From Akkermansia muciniphila (GTDB taxonomy: Bacteria > Verrucomicrobiota > Verrucomicrobiia > Verrucomicrobiales > Akkermansiaceae): a DNA stretch of 64,000 nucleotides. Each line of letters starts with the position of its first letter. Position 1 is the stretch's first letter. A program made the translations under genes and the position numbers. The notes under the pieces were generated by a model, which worked only from the letters and a program-made list of their open reading frames with translations, ran no database searches and had not been told where the DNA came from. The stretch is from the NCBI RefSeq assembly GCF_900184965.1, contig NZ_FXYA01000215.1:372001-436000 (forward strand), in the 5' to 3' direction. Of the stretch, positions 35,213 to 43,493 are shown piece by piece.

Positions 35213-36556
35213 TCAATCTGGAATGACGATGGAGGCAGGATCAAAGTTGGGAGTGGGGAGCGAAAGCTGGAGATGGCGCAGTTTTTCTACCATCAGGCGG
35301 GCGACAACCAGGTTTCTATACCATTTCCGGTCTGCCGGGATAATGTACCAGGGCGCTTCCGGAGTAGATGTTTTTTCAATGAGATCCTGGTAAGCTGTCT
35401 GGAATTCGTCCCAACGATTCCGGTCATCCAGGTCATCCATGCAGAATTTCCAAAGTTTGTCCGGATCCTGAAGCCTGGATTCCAGCCGTTTTTTCTGTTC
35501 CGCCTTGGAGATATTCAGGAATAGCTTGATGATGACGGTGCCTTCTTCCGCAAGCATGGATTCAAAATCGAGGACGTGCTTGTAGCGGCGTTTCCAGACC
35601 GGGTCCGGGAAGATTTTTTTCACGCGGACGGCAATGATATCTTCATAATGGGAACGGTTGAAGATGGCGATTTGCCCTTTGGCGGGCACTTCCTTGTGTA
35701 CGCGCCACAGGAAATCGTGGTCCAGTTCCTCAGTAGTAGGTTTTTTGAAGGGAACTACGTGCAGCCCCTGCGGATCCACCCGGGAAAAGACATGCTTGAC
35801 GCAACCGTCCTTGCCCCCTGCGTCCATGGCCTGAAGAATGACCAGAATTTTGTGCTTGTGCTGGGCAAAAAGTTTTTTCTGCAGTTCCTGCAGTTCTTCC
35901 CTCAGTTTGTCGAATTCAATCAGGGATTCTTCCTTGGTTCCAGAGAAGAGAGATTTATCGTCCGGAGAATAATCCTTTAAACGCAGTTTTTTGCCGGGAG
36001 GCACCAGGTAACGGTTCATTGTACGCGGAGTTAGTGTTGAAGATGAGGGTGAGGAGGGTGAAGATGTTTTCACGGCGGCATGTTTGGAAGGAAAGCCGGG
36101 CCCGAAGAATTGCTGAAGGGCGTTTTTAATGACTTTCCTTTTGAATTTGGGAAACATTTCCAGTTTGAGATCCTGGAGGGGAATCCATTTCGTTTTTGAA
36201 AATTCGGGGCTGCGGTGCAAGTCCGTTTTAGGGCGTCTGGTTTTGCAGCGCACAAGGAAGTAGGTTTGTTCCTGGCCTATCCAGCGCGTAACTTTACGGT
36301 TGCCGGAAGGGTATTTGTAGCGCAGGCCGGGCAGACGGTTGACAATAGTGTATTCCGTGGGGCGCAGCCCCACTTCCTCCCATACTTCCCGCGCAAGAGT
36401 CCGTTCAATGCTTTCGCCTTTAATGACGCCTCCCTGCGGGAAATGCCAGTACGGGTTGCGGCCGCTGTCCTTGCCCAGCAATACGCAGCCTTCAGCGTCC
36501 ATAATGATGGCCGCTGCATTGAGTCTCCAGTTTTTTGCTGTGGGATGGGTATCCAT
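35213..36556 (-). CDS. Nudix hydrolase - polyphosphate kinase 2 fusion protein
   Basis: A 447-residue two-domain protein. Residues 8-150 form an RppH/Ap4A-hydrolase-like Nudix domain. Its Nudix box lies at 42-64 and has every consensus residue (Gly42, Glu48, Arg56-Glu57, Glu60-Glu61, Gly63). A Ser/Thr/Pro linker at about 155-178 leads to a complete PPK2 domain with P-loop MDAGGKDG (244-251), FNRSHYEDIIAVRV and PWYIIPADRKWYRNL. An internal ATG at 36019 could yield PPK2 alone. One polypeptide would thus cleave pyrophosphate bonds in nucleotides or capped RNA and exchange phosphate with polyphosphate. It is 18 bp from the TPR gene. Confidence 0.92.
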   Translation of the reverse strand: MDTHPTAKNWRLNAAAIIMDAEGCVLLGKDSGRNPYWHFPQGGVIKGESIERTLAREVWEEVGLRPTEYTIVNRLPGLRYKYPSGNRKVTRWIGQEQTYFLVRCKTRRPKTDLHRSPEFSKTKWIPLQDLKLEMFPKFKRKVIKNALQQFFGPGFPSKHAAVKTSSPSSPSSSTLTPRTMNRYLVPPGKKLRLKDYSPDDKSLFSGTKEESLIEFDKLREELQELQKKLFAQHKHKILVILQAMDAGGKDGCVKHVFSRVDPQGLHVVPFKKPTTEELDHDFLWRVHKEVPAKGQIAIFNRSHYEDIIAVRVKKIFPDPVWKRRYKHVLDFESMLAEEGTVIIKLFLNISKAEQKKRLESRLQDPDKLWKFCMDDLDDRNRWDEFQTAYQDLIEKTSTPEAPWYIIPADRKWYRNLVVARLMVEKLRHLQLSLPTPNFDPASIVIPD

Positions 36557-36574
36557 GGCGGGAGGGAAGGCTGC

Positions 36575-39229
36575 TTAATCTGCGGTTTGATCCGGTGCCG
36601 CCGGCTTTTCGTTTTCCAGAGCGGGAGCTTCCTGTTCATCCTGCCAGATGAAGTGTTCCAGCTGGATGCGGCGCGCATAGGCCGCTGCTTCCCTGGCTCT
36701 GGGGCCGGAAGTCTGCGCCAGTTTTTTTGCCAGCGCCAGGGCTCCGTCCCAGTCCTGAAGCTGGCCCAGCAGGCGGATGGAGGCAAAACCGGCATTGTAG
36801 AACCAGTGCCAGTCCCTGCGTTTGTTGGAGGAACTTCCGCTGGGCGTATGGGCCAGAATGGAGGCATAGTCGTCCAGCGCCTTTTTTTGTTCGTTCATTC
36901 GTTCGTAGAACTGGGCCCGCTGGGTCAGGGCCTTGAATTTCCAGGCCAGTCCTAGGTTGGGCGTATTCAGGATTTCCGTACAGAGGTTGATGGCCTTGCG
37001 CAGCGTGTCCGAATGGGTGTCTTCCTTTGTCACCCAGGCATCCGCCTGGATGGAGAGGGCCAGCAGGCGCATGTAGCGCGGCAATGGGGTGGAAAGCAGG
37101 TTTTCCAGGGCGGAGATGCATTGATCCGCTTTCCCCATGCGCAGGAGAATGGAGGCTTCTTCTATTCTGGCAGGCTGGGCAAAGGGGGTGTCCTCCGCGC
37201 CCAGGGTTTTGAAAATGTTCAGGGCGGCGTTCAGCGTGCTGCCGGCATTACTTTGCTGGGCGGCTTTTCCTGCCAGGAAGAGGGCTGCCGCCTGAAGAGG
37301 GCTGTCAGGGTATTTGGAGGGAAAGGGCTGGAGAACAAGCTGCGCTTCATGGAAGTCTCCGTTTTTGTACAGAAGTTCTCCCAGTTTGAGATAAAGCATA
37401 TCCGCCTGGTTGCCTTCCGCATCCAGGGCAATGGCCTTCCGGCAGGCCTGGATGGCGCTGGGCCATTCCTGCCGGCTCTCCGCCTCCAGAATATTCAGCC
37501 GTGCCAGCTGCATGGTCTGTTCCGGGGACAACTGCTCTTTTTCCAACAGGGGGATGATAGCCTGCACGGTTTCCAGATCCGGAGGGTTGAGATTCAGGGC
37601 TACTTCCGCCTGGTCCAGCCGCGCCTGGGTTTTCAGGGCCGGATTCTCCGCCAGAGCGATGAAATTTGCCAGCAATTCCGCAGCCTGAGGGTCCATTCTT
37701 TTAGCGGCGTAATGGGCCTGTTCAAAGAGGATGCTTTCCCGGAGCCGGGAAGAGCCTGCGGCTTCCTTGATGAGCGCGGCGGCTCCGGCGGAGTCATTGG
37801 CGTTCAGGGCGGCCAGGTTTTCATTGAACAGGGCGTTTTCCGCCGTTGTTTCCGAAGCTCGGCGGGCCGCTTCCCGGAAAAGGTTCTGCGCCAGGGAGTA
37901 GTCTTTTTTGAGGAAAGCCAGGGCGCCCTGTTGAAAGACGAGGTCAGGGGACGAACCGGGATATTTGGAAATAAGACGTTCCGCCTCCTTCAGGCGGTTT
38001 TTATCCAGCAGAACAGTAATGGTATTCAGGGAAAGAATTTGAACGGGCAGACTCTGGGGATATTTGGAGAGCCCTTCTTCCGCCATGTTGACGGCGCCCG
38101 GCAGGTCATCTTTTTCCAGAAGAAGTTTTCCCATGGCATACATGGCCGCCGGCTGGCGGGAGGCATCCCTGGCCTTTACCCAGCCGTTGAGTTTTTCCAG
38201 AGCCTGGGGATTGGTGTGGAAGATGTCTTCATCCAGCAGAATGTTGAAGGCATCCATCAGAAGGGCGGATTCCGATTTGCCGCCAATGAACGCCAGCAGG
38301 CGTTCTTCCGCCGTTCCGGCGGTGTGCGGAGCTTCCTCTTCCTGAAGCTGGGAACGCGTTTCCTCTTCCGCCTGCTCCGGATTGCTTTTCTCCCGGGCTA
38401 TTTCCGCCTTGGCGAGAGCCAGACGGCCCAGATCACGTATTTTTTCCGGATAGGACTTGTTGTCCATAACGGCGGCGAAGGTTTTTATGGCCTGGTCCAG
38501 ATTCCCCTGTTTGCCGGCCAGCTTTCCTTCTATGAGTTCGGCGTATGAACGCATGAGCTGGTTGCTGTCCGTCCCGGCTTCCGTTTTGAGCTGTTCAAGG
38601 ATAGCGGCGGCGTCCTGGTAACGTTCCTGATTCACCAGTACATCCGCCAGAAGAAGGCGCGCGGGGCGGGAAACGGCGGGAGATTCCGCCTGCCCCAGCC
38701 TGCTGAGGGTTTCCGATAAAAGCTGCCGGTCCTGAAGCTGGCGCGCAAGTCGGGCTTTCAATTGGAACCCGTAGAGGGAAAGCGGATCTGTTTCCGGGAT
38801 GGCGGTAAGTTTTTCCAGGGCTTTGGTAAAGGAGCCCTTATTGAAGAGGCCCACCGCCGTCCAGTAGGATTTCATGGGAGAGTCCGGCAGTTGCTCCCAG
38901 GCATTCAGACCTTCTTCCGTTTTTTTGGCGCGGATCAGGGCTTCCGCCAGAAAAGGGCGGATGATGGCTTTTTGTGGTTCCGCCAGGTTTCTGGAAGACA
39001 GGCATTCCTGGAAATGTTTGCTGGCTTCCAGGGGAAGGCGGTTTTCCAGGGCTTTCAGCCCCTGCTGGTATTTTTTGTTTTTCAGGAGATCCTGCCTGTC
39101 CTGCGGGAGGGTTTCTCCCGCAGGGAGGGAGGCAGTTGCAGGGGAAGCGCCGCCCAGGGAAAGCAGGGCCGCCGCGCAGGACGTGAGAACGACATGGGGA
39201 ACATGGAATCTGGAGAAGGTTTGCATCAT
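36575..39229 (-). CDS. Large exported TPR-repeat protein
   Basis: An 884-residue protein with a signal peptide (to about residue 34, SPATA-SLPAG). The rest is almost wholly helical with repeated TPR-like pairs (for example GLNAWEQLPDSPMKSYWTAVGLFNKGSFTKALEKL and DMLYLKLGELLYKNGDFHEAQLVL-like units). Such proteins are scaffolds; the location is probably periplasm or outer membrane. It follows the M23 peptidase gene by 7 bp and precedes the Nudix-PPK2 gene by 18 bp. A role in cell-wall or envelope assembly is possible but not shown. Confidence 0.8.
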   Translation of the reverse strand: MMQTFSRFHVPHVVLTSCAAALLSLGGASPATASLPAGETLPQDRQDLLKNKKYQQGLKALENRLPLEASKHFQECLSSRNLAEPQKAIIRPFLAEALIRAKKTEEGLNAWEQLPDSPMKSYWTAVGLFNKGSFTKALEKLTAIPETDPLSLYGFQLKARLARQLQDRQLLSETLSRLGQAESPAVSRPARLLLADVLVNQERYQDAAAILEQLKTEAGTDSNQLMRSYAELIEGKLAGKQGNLDQAIKTFAAVMDNKSYPEKIRDLGRLALAKAEIAREKSNPEQAEEETRSQLQEEEAPHTAGTAEERLLAFIGGKSESALLMDAFNILLDEDIFHTNPQALEKLNGWVKARDASRQPAAMYAMGKLLLEKDDLPGAVNMAEEGLSKYPQSLPVQILSLNTITVLLDKNRLKEAERLISKYPGSSPDLVFQQGALAFLKKDYSLAQNLFREAARRASETTAENALFNENLAALNANDSAGAAALIKEAAGSSRLRESILFEQAHYAAKRMDPQAAELLANFIALAENPALKTQARLDQAEVALNLNPPDLETVQAIIPLLEKEQLSPEQTMQLARLNILEAESRQEWPSAIQACRKAIALDAEGNQADMLYLKLGELLYKNGDFHEAQLVLQPFPSKYPDSPLQAAALFLAGKAAQQSNAGSTLNAALNIFKTLGAEDTPFAQPARIEEASILLRMGKADQCISALENLLSTPLPRYMRLLALSIQADAWVTKEDTHSDTLRKAINLCTEILNTPNLGLAWKFKALTQRAQFYERMNEQKKALDDYASILAHTPSGSSSNKRRDWHWFYNAGFASIRLLGQLQDWDGALALAKKLAQTSGPRAREAAAYARRIQLEHFIWQDEQEAPALENEKPAAPDQTAD

Positions 39230-39236
39230 CGTAGGA

Positions 39237-40280
39237 TTATGATTCAGGCCCCATGAAGATGAGCCGGATGTAGCGTTTGCCGGCGGCGGTAAGCTTAGGG
39301 GCCTTGCTGGAGCCGGAAACGCGGTTGCAGGTCCTGTACAGTTGGGAGAAAGGATGCGGAACGGCCCGGATGACGACGGGTTCTGCGCACGGCTGGCTGG
39401 AAGGAGTCACGGAAACGGGAACCCCTTCCCCCGTAAAACTGATTTCCCAGGATTTTGGGTTGGCGGGGCCCGGCTTCAGCAGGAAGGGGTAGCGTTTGAC
39501 AAGGCTGGGCGGCTCGCCGGAAGAGGGAGCCCGCACGACGTATTGGACCGGCAGGGAGGAGATATGGCGCGAGAGGGAGAATTCCGCCCCGTCCCTGCAT
39601 TGCAAGAGGACCGGCGCCGGGTCAAAACCGGCCAGATTGAGTCCGTTATAGGAGCCGTGGCGGTTGGGAGCGCTCAGTTTCAGACTGGAATACCAGTTTT
39701 CAAAGTCATCCTGCAGTTTGAGGCAGAGTTCCAGATGCACATGGGCACGCGTTTTGTTCAAACCCGCCCCGGAGTATCCCAGTTTTCCAATGACATTTCC
39801 GGTGCCCACACGGTCGCCTTTCTTGCAGGAGACGGAGGCCAGATGGGCGTACAGGCTGTAAAGCGGCCCGTCCTTCAGTTGATGTTCAATAACCACGTAG
39901 CGGCCGTAATTGCTGTGGGCGGGGTTGGCGGAGGCATGGACTACCGTGCCTCCGGCTACGGGGTGCACGTCGTCCAGCGGCGTGCCGGAAGCATCCCTCC
40001 TGAGAGGTTTAATATCGATGCCCTCATGAAATTTGACGGCTACGGGGCCTGCCTGGGTCCTGACGAGGGTCCGTGTAAAACCGTAGGCTCCTGCTTCCCA
40101 CGGCTGGGATTTCTCCCCCTCAAAGTTGCGGTCTACGTACATGTAAAAATCCTGCGGGCGGTTGTCCAGCAGGGCCGTATTTTCCGTGGGGAAACGCACT
40201 ACAATATCCGCCATCAGGAGTGGCATGCCCCAAAGGAACAGGAGGATGCCGGTCAGGAGTGGAAAGGAGTTGCCGTGCAT
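39237..40280 (-). CDS. M23 (LytM-type) peptidase
   Basis: A 347-residue exported protein (signal peptide about 1-24) with a LytM domain in the middle. His85 and Asp89 in FHEGIDI are the first zinc ligands; YAHLASV (His146) and RAHVHLEL (His180, His182) complete the active site. All catalytic residues are present, so it can be an active peptidoglycan endopeptidase. The C-terminal ~140 residues are an unassigned domain. It sits between a small lipoprotein gene and the TPR gene in a tight run (21 and 7 bp gaps). Confidence 0.9.
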   Translation of the reverse strand: MHGNSFPLLTGILLFLWGMPLLMADIVVRFPTENTALLDNRPQDFYMYVDRNFEGEKSQPWEAGAYGFTRTLVRTQAGPVAVKFHEGIDIKPLRRDASGTPLDDVHPVAGGTVVHASANPAHSNYGRYVVIEHQLKDGPLYSLYAHLASVSCKKGDRVGTGNVIGKLGYSGAGLNKTRAHVHLELCLKLQDDFENWYSSLKLSAPNRHGSYNGLNLAGFDPAPVLLQCRDGAEFSLSRHISSLPVQYVVRAPSSGEPPSLVKRYPFLLKPGPANPKSWEISFTGEGVPVSVTPSSQPCAEPVVIRAVPHPFSQLYRTCNRVSGSSKAPKLTAAGKRYIRLIFMGPES

Positions 40281-40301
40281 GCTGATATGAAGGGTGCTGG
40301 C

Positions 40302-40877
40302 TCAGATCCGCCCCCGGCGGGTGCTGACCACGGTACGGTCCTTGTGTTCTTCAGGGTCTTTGGCTTCCTTCTTCTCCTGAACAGGATCCTTGGTGGGAAG
40401 AAGGGGCTTGGTAACGGCGGCCAGTTTGTTGACGGGTTCTTCCCTTTTAGGGTCCGCCGGAGGAATGAATTCAGCCATGGCGGCAAGATCCGCCGGGGAG
40501 AAACCTCCCATAATCGCCAGTTTTCCAGAGGTGACAGGTTTGCTGTAAAGGCGCAGGGGCTGCATGGCGTGGCCGTTGACGATGGGCAGTATTTGCCTGC
40601 CCAGGTTGGCGGCTGTTATTCCTTCCACCCGGCTGTCCAGGCCTTTCCGGACGTTGACGACGATGCCGTAGGTGTTGTCCGGTGCAGGGAAGGAATAATA
40701 GGATTCAATGTCTTTATGGGAAATAAAGGGGGCTTTGCTATAGTAATGGCCGTCCCTTTCAAAGGCGAATTTTCTGCTGTCCGTCGCTCCCGTCTCCATA
40801 TGAAAGCTGATGGGATATTTATCCGGACCGCAGGAGCAGAGCATGAGGGAACCGAAGAGGAGCAGGAGCATTTTCAT
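40302..40877 (-). CDS. Small lipoprotein of unknown function
   Basis: A 191-residue protein with lipobox LCSC (13-16). The mature part begins GPDKYPISFHMETGATDSRKFAF. A KLAIMGGFSPADLAAMAEFIPP segment is followed by a Lys/Glu/Pro-rich, probably disordered tail ending RRGRI. The start ATG at 40877 is fixed by the lipoprotein signal; the frame is open further upstream without sense. It lies between coaC and the M23 peptidase gene on the same strand. I do not recognise a family. Confidence 0.72.
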   Translation of the reverse strand: MKMLLLLFGSLMLCSCGPDKYPISFHMETGATDSRKFAFERDGHYYSKAPFISHKDIESYYSFPAPDNTYGIVVNVRKGLDSRVEGITAANLGRQILPIVNGHAMQPLRLYSKPVTSGKLAIMGGFSPADLAAMAEFIPPADPKREEPVNKLAAVTKPLLPTKDPVQEKKEAKDPEEHKDRTVVSTRRGRI

Positions 40878-40950
40878 ATGCGTCCATGATAGAAGATTTA
40901 GTTCTCCGGGGGCAAACCAATAAACAGGCATGGAGCGATTTTTGCCATCC

Positions 40951-41490
40951 TTACGGCAAAAGGGAGAGCGTTTTTTGAACAATCCTGTCCACCGGCATGA
41001 GTTTTCCCGCGCCTTCCGCTCCGCAGGCCAGAATTCCGGATTCGCTGGGGCCAAAGATGTGGTGGTCTTTCCTCTGCTGCAGGACGGCCGCGTTTTGCTG
41101 CGTAGCCGCGTGTTCCCACATGTGGACATTCATAGCCGGGCAAATGAGCACCGGAGCCTGGCAGGCCAGGTAGAGGGAGCTGAGCATGTCCGGGGCAAGG
41201 CCGTGGGCGAAATTGGCCATGGCGTTTGCCGTGGCAGGAGCTATAAGCAGAAGATCTGCCCTCTGGGCCAGCTGGATGTGCGGGGGGACCCAGTCCTCCT
41301 TTTCATCCTCAAAGGAGGAGAAGACCGGGTTGCGGGAAATCGTGTGCAGGGTGAGGGGGGTGACGAATTCAAGGGCCTTGGCTGTGCAGACGCAATGCAC
41401 TTCATGGCCGTGTTTGACCAGAGCGGAAGCGATGTCCGCCGCCTTATATGCGGCAATGGAGCCGGTAACGCCCAGAACGATGCAGGCCAT
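40951..41490 (-). CDS. coaC: Stand-alone phosphopantothenoylcysteine decarboxylase (CoaC)
   Basis: A 179-residue HFCD flavoprotein that decarboxylates phosphopantothenoylcysteine to phosphopantetheine. MACIVLGVTGSIAAYKAADI is the signature start. PHIQLAQRADLLLIAPATANAMANFAHG has the catalytic His and the PASANT-type motif, and PAMNVHMW is the substrate-binding clamp. The CoaB half is a separate gene at 31590. It follows the RelE-like gene by 12 bp. Confidence 0.93.
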   Translation of the reverse strand: MACIVLGVTGSIAAYKAADIASALVKHGHEVHCVCTAKALEFVTPLTLHTISRNPVFSSFEDEKEDWVPPHIQLAQRADLLLIAPATANAMANFAHGLAPDMLSSLYLACQAPVLICPAMNVHMWEHAATQQNAAVLQQRKDHHIFGPSESGILACGAEGAGKLMPVDRIVQKTLSLLP

Positions 41491-41502
41491 GAATGGGAAA
41501 AG

Positions 41503-41871
41503 TCAGGCTTTGGAGGCGTTTTTGCCTTCGTCGATGAGTTTCCAGAAGTGCTTGGACTGGCTCAGGATTTCATCTTCGCCGGCAGTCGGGGAAATATTGG
41601 TGCGAAACAGGAAATCGTTCAGGCTGTTGGCGTGCAGGACGCGGTGGACGATCACTTTGCCTTCAATGACTTCAAAGTAGATACGGTAATCTTTGGCGAC
41701 GTAACGGTAAAGAATTTTGCCATCCTTTTCCATTTTGCCGAAACGGGCGTCATCCAGGGTTTGGAGAGTGGATTCCGAGACTTGAAAGTCTCCGAGCAGA
41801 TCCAGCTGTTCCAGAGTGGGGATGCTGGATACTTCCGCAGCGCTGATTTTATTGAAGACGATTTGAAGCAC
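41503..41871 (-). CDS. Small protein with RelE/ParE-like C-terminal segment
   Basis: A 122-residue soluble protein. The middle segment LYRYVAKDYRIYFEVIEGKVIVHRVLHA (about 54-81) has the strand pattern of RelE/ParE toxins (x-Y-R-I-x-F-x-V, then x-I-V-x-R-V). No antitoxin-sized partner is next to it and the ~45-residue N-terminal part is unlike classical toxins. It lies 12 bp upstream of coaC, where many bacteria have rpoZ; it does not look like omega. A housekeeping or ribosome-related role is as likely as a toxin. Confidence 0.6.
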   Translation of the reverse strand: MLQIVFNKISAAEVSSIPTLEQLDLLGDFQVSESTLQTLDDARFGKMEKDGKILYRYVAKDYRIYFEVIEGKVIVHRVLHANSLNDFLFRTNISPTAGEDEILSQSKHFWKLIDEGKNASKA

Positions 41872-41982
41872 GCCCTTTTTTAAGTGCGCCAGCGGGCGAG
41901 TTCAAGCCTGAAAGAGGGTTCAGGACGATTTTGAGCGGGAGCCGTCCGGAGACCCGGCATTTATTTGGAGGCCGGGTTTGGA

Positions 41983-42858
41983 TTAACGGGAATCCTGCGT
42001 AGGGATGATTCCTTTGCTTTTGACCACCTGGGTGCCGCGGATGACTTCGATAGACAGAGGTTTGTCTCCCGTAAGGTAATAAGTGGCGTCCAACATGTCC
42101 CCGTAGTTGCGGATAGGCGTGTCGTTGATGTTGATGAGGATGTCCCCGGTCTGGATTCCTCCCCGCGCAAGAGGCCCCCCGTTGATAAGGCCCTCAATGA
42201 CGGGGGTGGAGGAGTTGATGTCCAGCAGGCAGCCCAGGCGCACTCTTTTGGCTTCCGGATGGGCCGCCAGGAATGAGATGGCCCGGGCAGGCAGCAGATG
42301 GCAAGTTCCCTTGCGGGAAACTCCCAGCACAATGCCTACCAGACGGTTTTCCGAGTCGTAGCATGGCTGGCCGATGGACGGGATGGCCAGTTTGGGGAAC
42401 TGGGCGCGGATAAGCCGCAGGGGGAAACTGGTGTCCCCAATGGAATGTTCCATGCCCACGTAAATTCCCTGCGTAGTCTCATTCTTGCTGCTGGCAAAGG
42501 ACAGCTTGTCGCCGCGTTTAAGGATACAGGACGGGGTAAGGGACGCCTGCCCGTCGTATATGCGGGCAGGGTCCACCTTGAAGATGGTCAGGCCTGTGAG
42601 TTTTTCCTGAGCCCAGACCTGAAGGGGCGGGGCGTTTCTGTCCCCGAGGCGGTAGGTCGTGTCTGCGTTTTTTAAAACCCGGTAGGGAATCAGGGAGGCC
42701 AGCATGTCCTTGCCGACCTGCGCCGCCATGGTTGTGTACGGCGCTCCTCCCCCCTGGGGAGGAATGGCTTCTATCTTAAAGGGAACAGGCACGGCCGCTG
42801 CCTGGTAAATCAGACCAGCAACGGCCATGCCCGTCAATATAGGAGCCAGGTTCATCAT
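41983..42858 (-). CDS. HtrA-like exported PDZ protein with degenerate protease domain
   Basis: A 291-residue exported protein (signal to about residue 22). Residues 40-195 look like a trypsin-fold remnant: the place of the GNSGGPL motif reads GQPCYDSENRLVGIVLG (163-179), so the catalytic Ser and oxyanion glycines are gone. Residues 205-285 are a PDZ domain (GGPLARGGIQTGDILININD). It probably binds unfolded proteins or peptides without cutting them. It begins 6 bp after the probable anti-sigma gene, which suggests a sensing role in the same pathway. Confidence 0.75.
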   Translation of the reverse strand: MMNLAPILTGMAVAGLIYQAAAVPVPFKIEAIPPQGGGAPYTTMAAQVGKDMLASLIPYRVLKNADTTYRLGDRNAPPLQVWAQEKLTGLTIFKVDPARIYDGQASLTPSCILKRGDKLSFASSKNETTQGIYVGMEHSIGDTSFPLRLIRAQFPKLAIPSIGQPCYDSENRLVGIVLGVSRKGTCHLLPARAISFLAAHPEAKRVRLGCLLDINSSTPVIEGLINGGPLARGGIQTGDILININDTPIRNYGDMLDATYYLTGDKPLSIEVIRGTQVVKSKGIIPTQDSR

Positions 42859-42864
42859 GGATTG

Positions 42865-43386
42865 TTACATCTCAATGAGAACGCGGGATACCGGTTTCTT
42901 ATCGGTATTGGAATTGGTTTTCTGCTGATTATTGGTGTCTGATGTGTCATATGAAGACGCGCCCGTCGTGAATTCGGGTTTTTCCGCAGGGGCGGCTTCG
43001 GTAGAGGTTTGTTCAATAGTTTCCTTACTTACGGGCATTGCTTTTTCCGTCAGGAGAATTTCTTCTTTTTCCTGGGAGGAGGCCACATAAGAGTCGGCTG
43101 GATCATCCATATTGCCGGATGCGATAATAACGCCTACTGCCGCCAATGTCACGATGGACATGGAAGCATAGACCCACTGCCAACCACGAAAGTTCTGCAG
43201 ATAGTTGTCCAGACGTTCGAGTAACAATTTCCAAGCAGAGTTGGCAGCCTGATCGGTTTCCTTTCTAAGATGAAAATTGCGGAGGAAATCTTCCTCAAAA
43301 TTGTCATGATAGCAGGGTTCCTTACGGAGAGACGCAAGCATGGCAACCAGAGCTTCTTCCTTGTGATCTGTGGATTGTTTATCCAT
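42865..43386 (-). CDS. Single-pass membrane protein, probable anti-sigma factor
   Basis: A 173-residue protein with a cytoplasmic N-terminal domain (about 1-70, acidic and helical, NFEEDFLRNFHLRKETDQ), one membrane helix at about 71-91 (VYASMSIVTLAAVGVIIASG) and a Ser/Thr/Glu-rich periplasmic tail. This layout and its place directly after an ECF sigma gene are those of membrane anti-sigma factors, although the HxxxCxxC zinc motif is absent. It is followed 6 bp later by the PDZ protein gene. Confidence 0.65.
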   Translation of the reverse strand: MDKQSTDHKEEALVAMLASLRKEPCYHDNFEEDFLRNFHLRKETDQAANSAWKLLLERLDNYLQNFRGWQWVYASMSIVTLAAVGVIIASGNMDDPADSYVASSQEKEEILLTEKAMPVSKETIEQTSTEAAPAEKPEFTTGASSYDTSDTNNQQKTNSNTDKKPVSRVLIEM

Positions 43387-43493
43387 CTTCGTTAATATTA
43401 AATATAATAGAGGTTAGGGTATGTTAGCCCGAAATGCGGGACTATGCGTTTGACATGACAGCGAGAACTGACGTTCAATATTTTTTTAATCTG

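Noticed and set aside
37013-38548. Long plus-strand frame opposite the TPR gene
   Set aside because: Mirror of a helical repeat gene; Gly/Phe/Gln-rich translation without sense.
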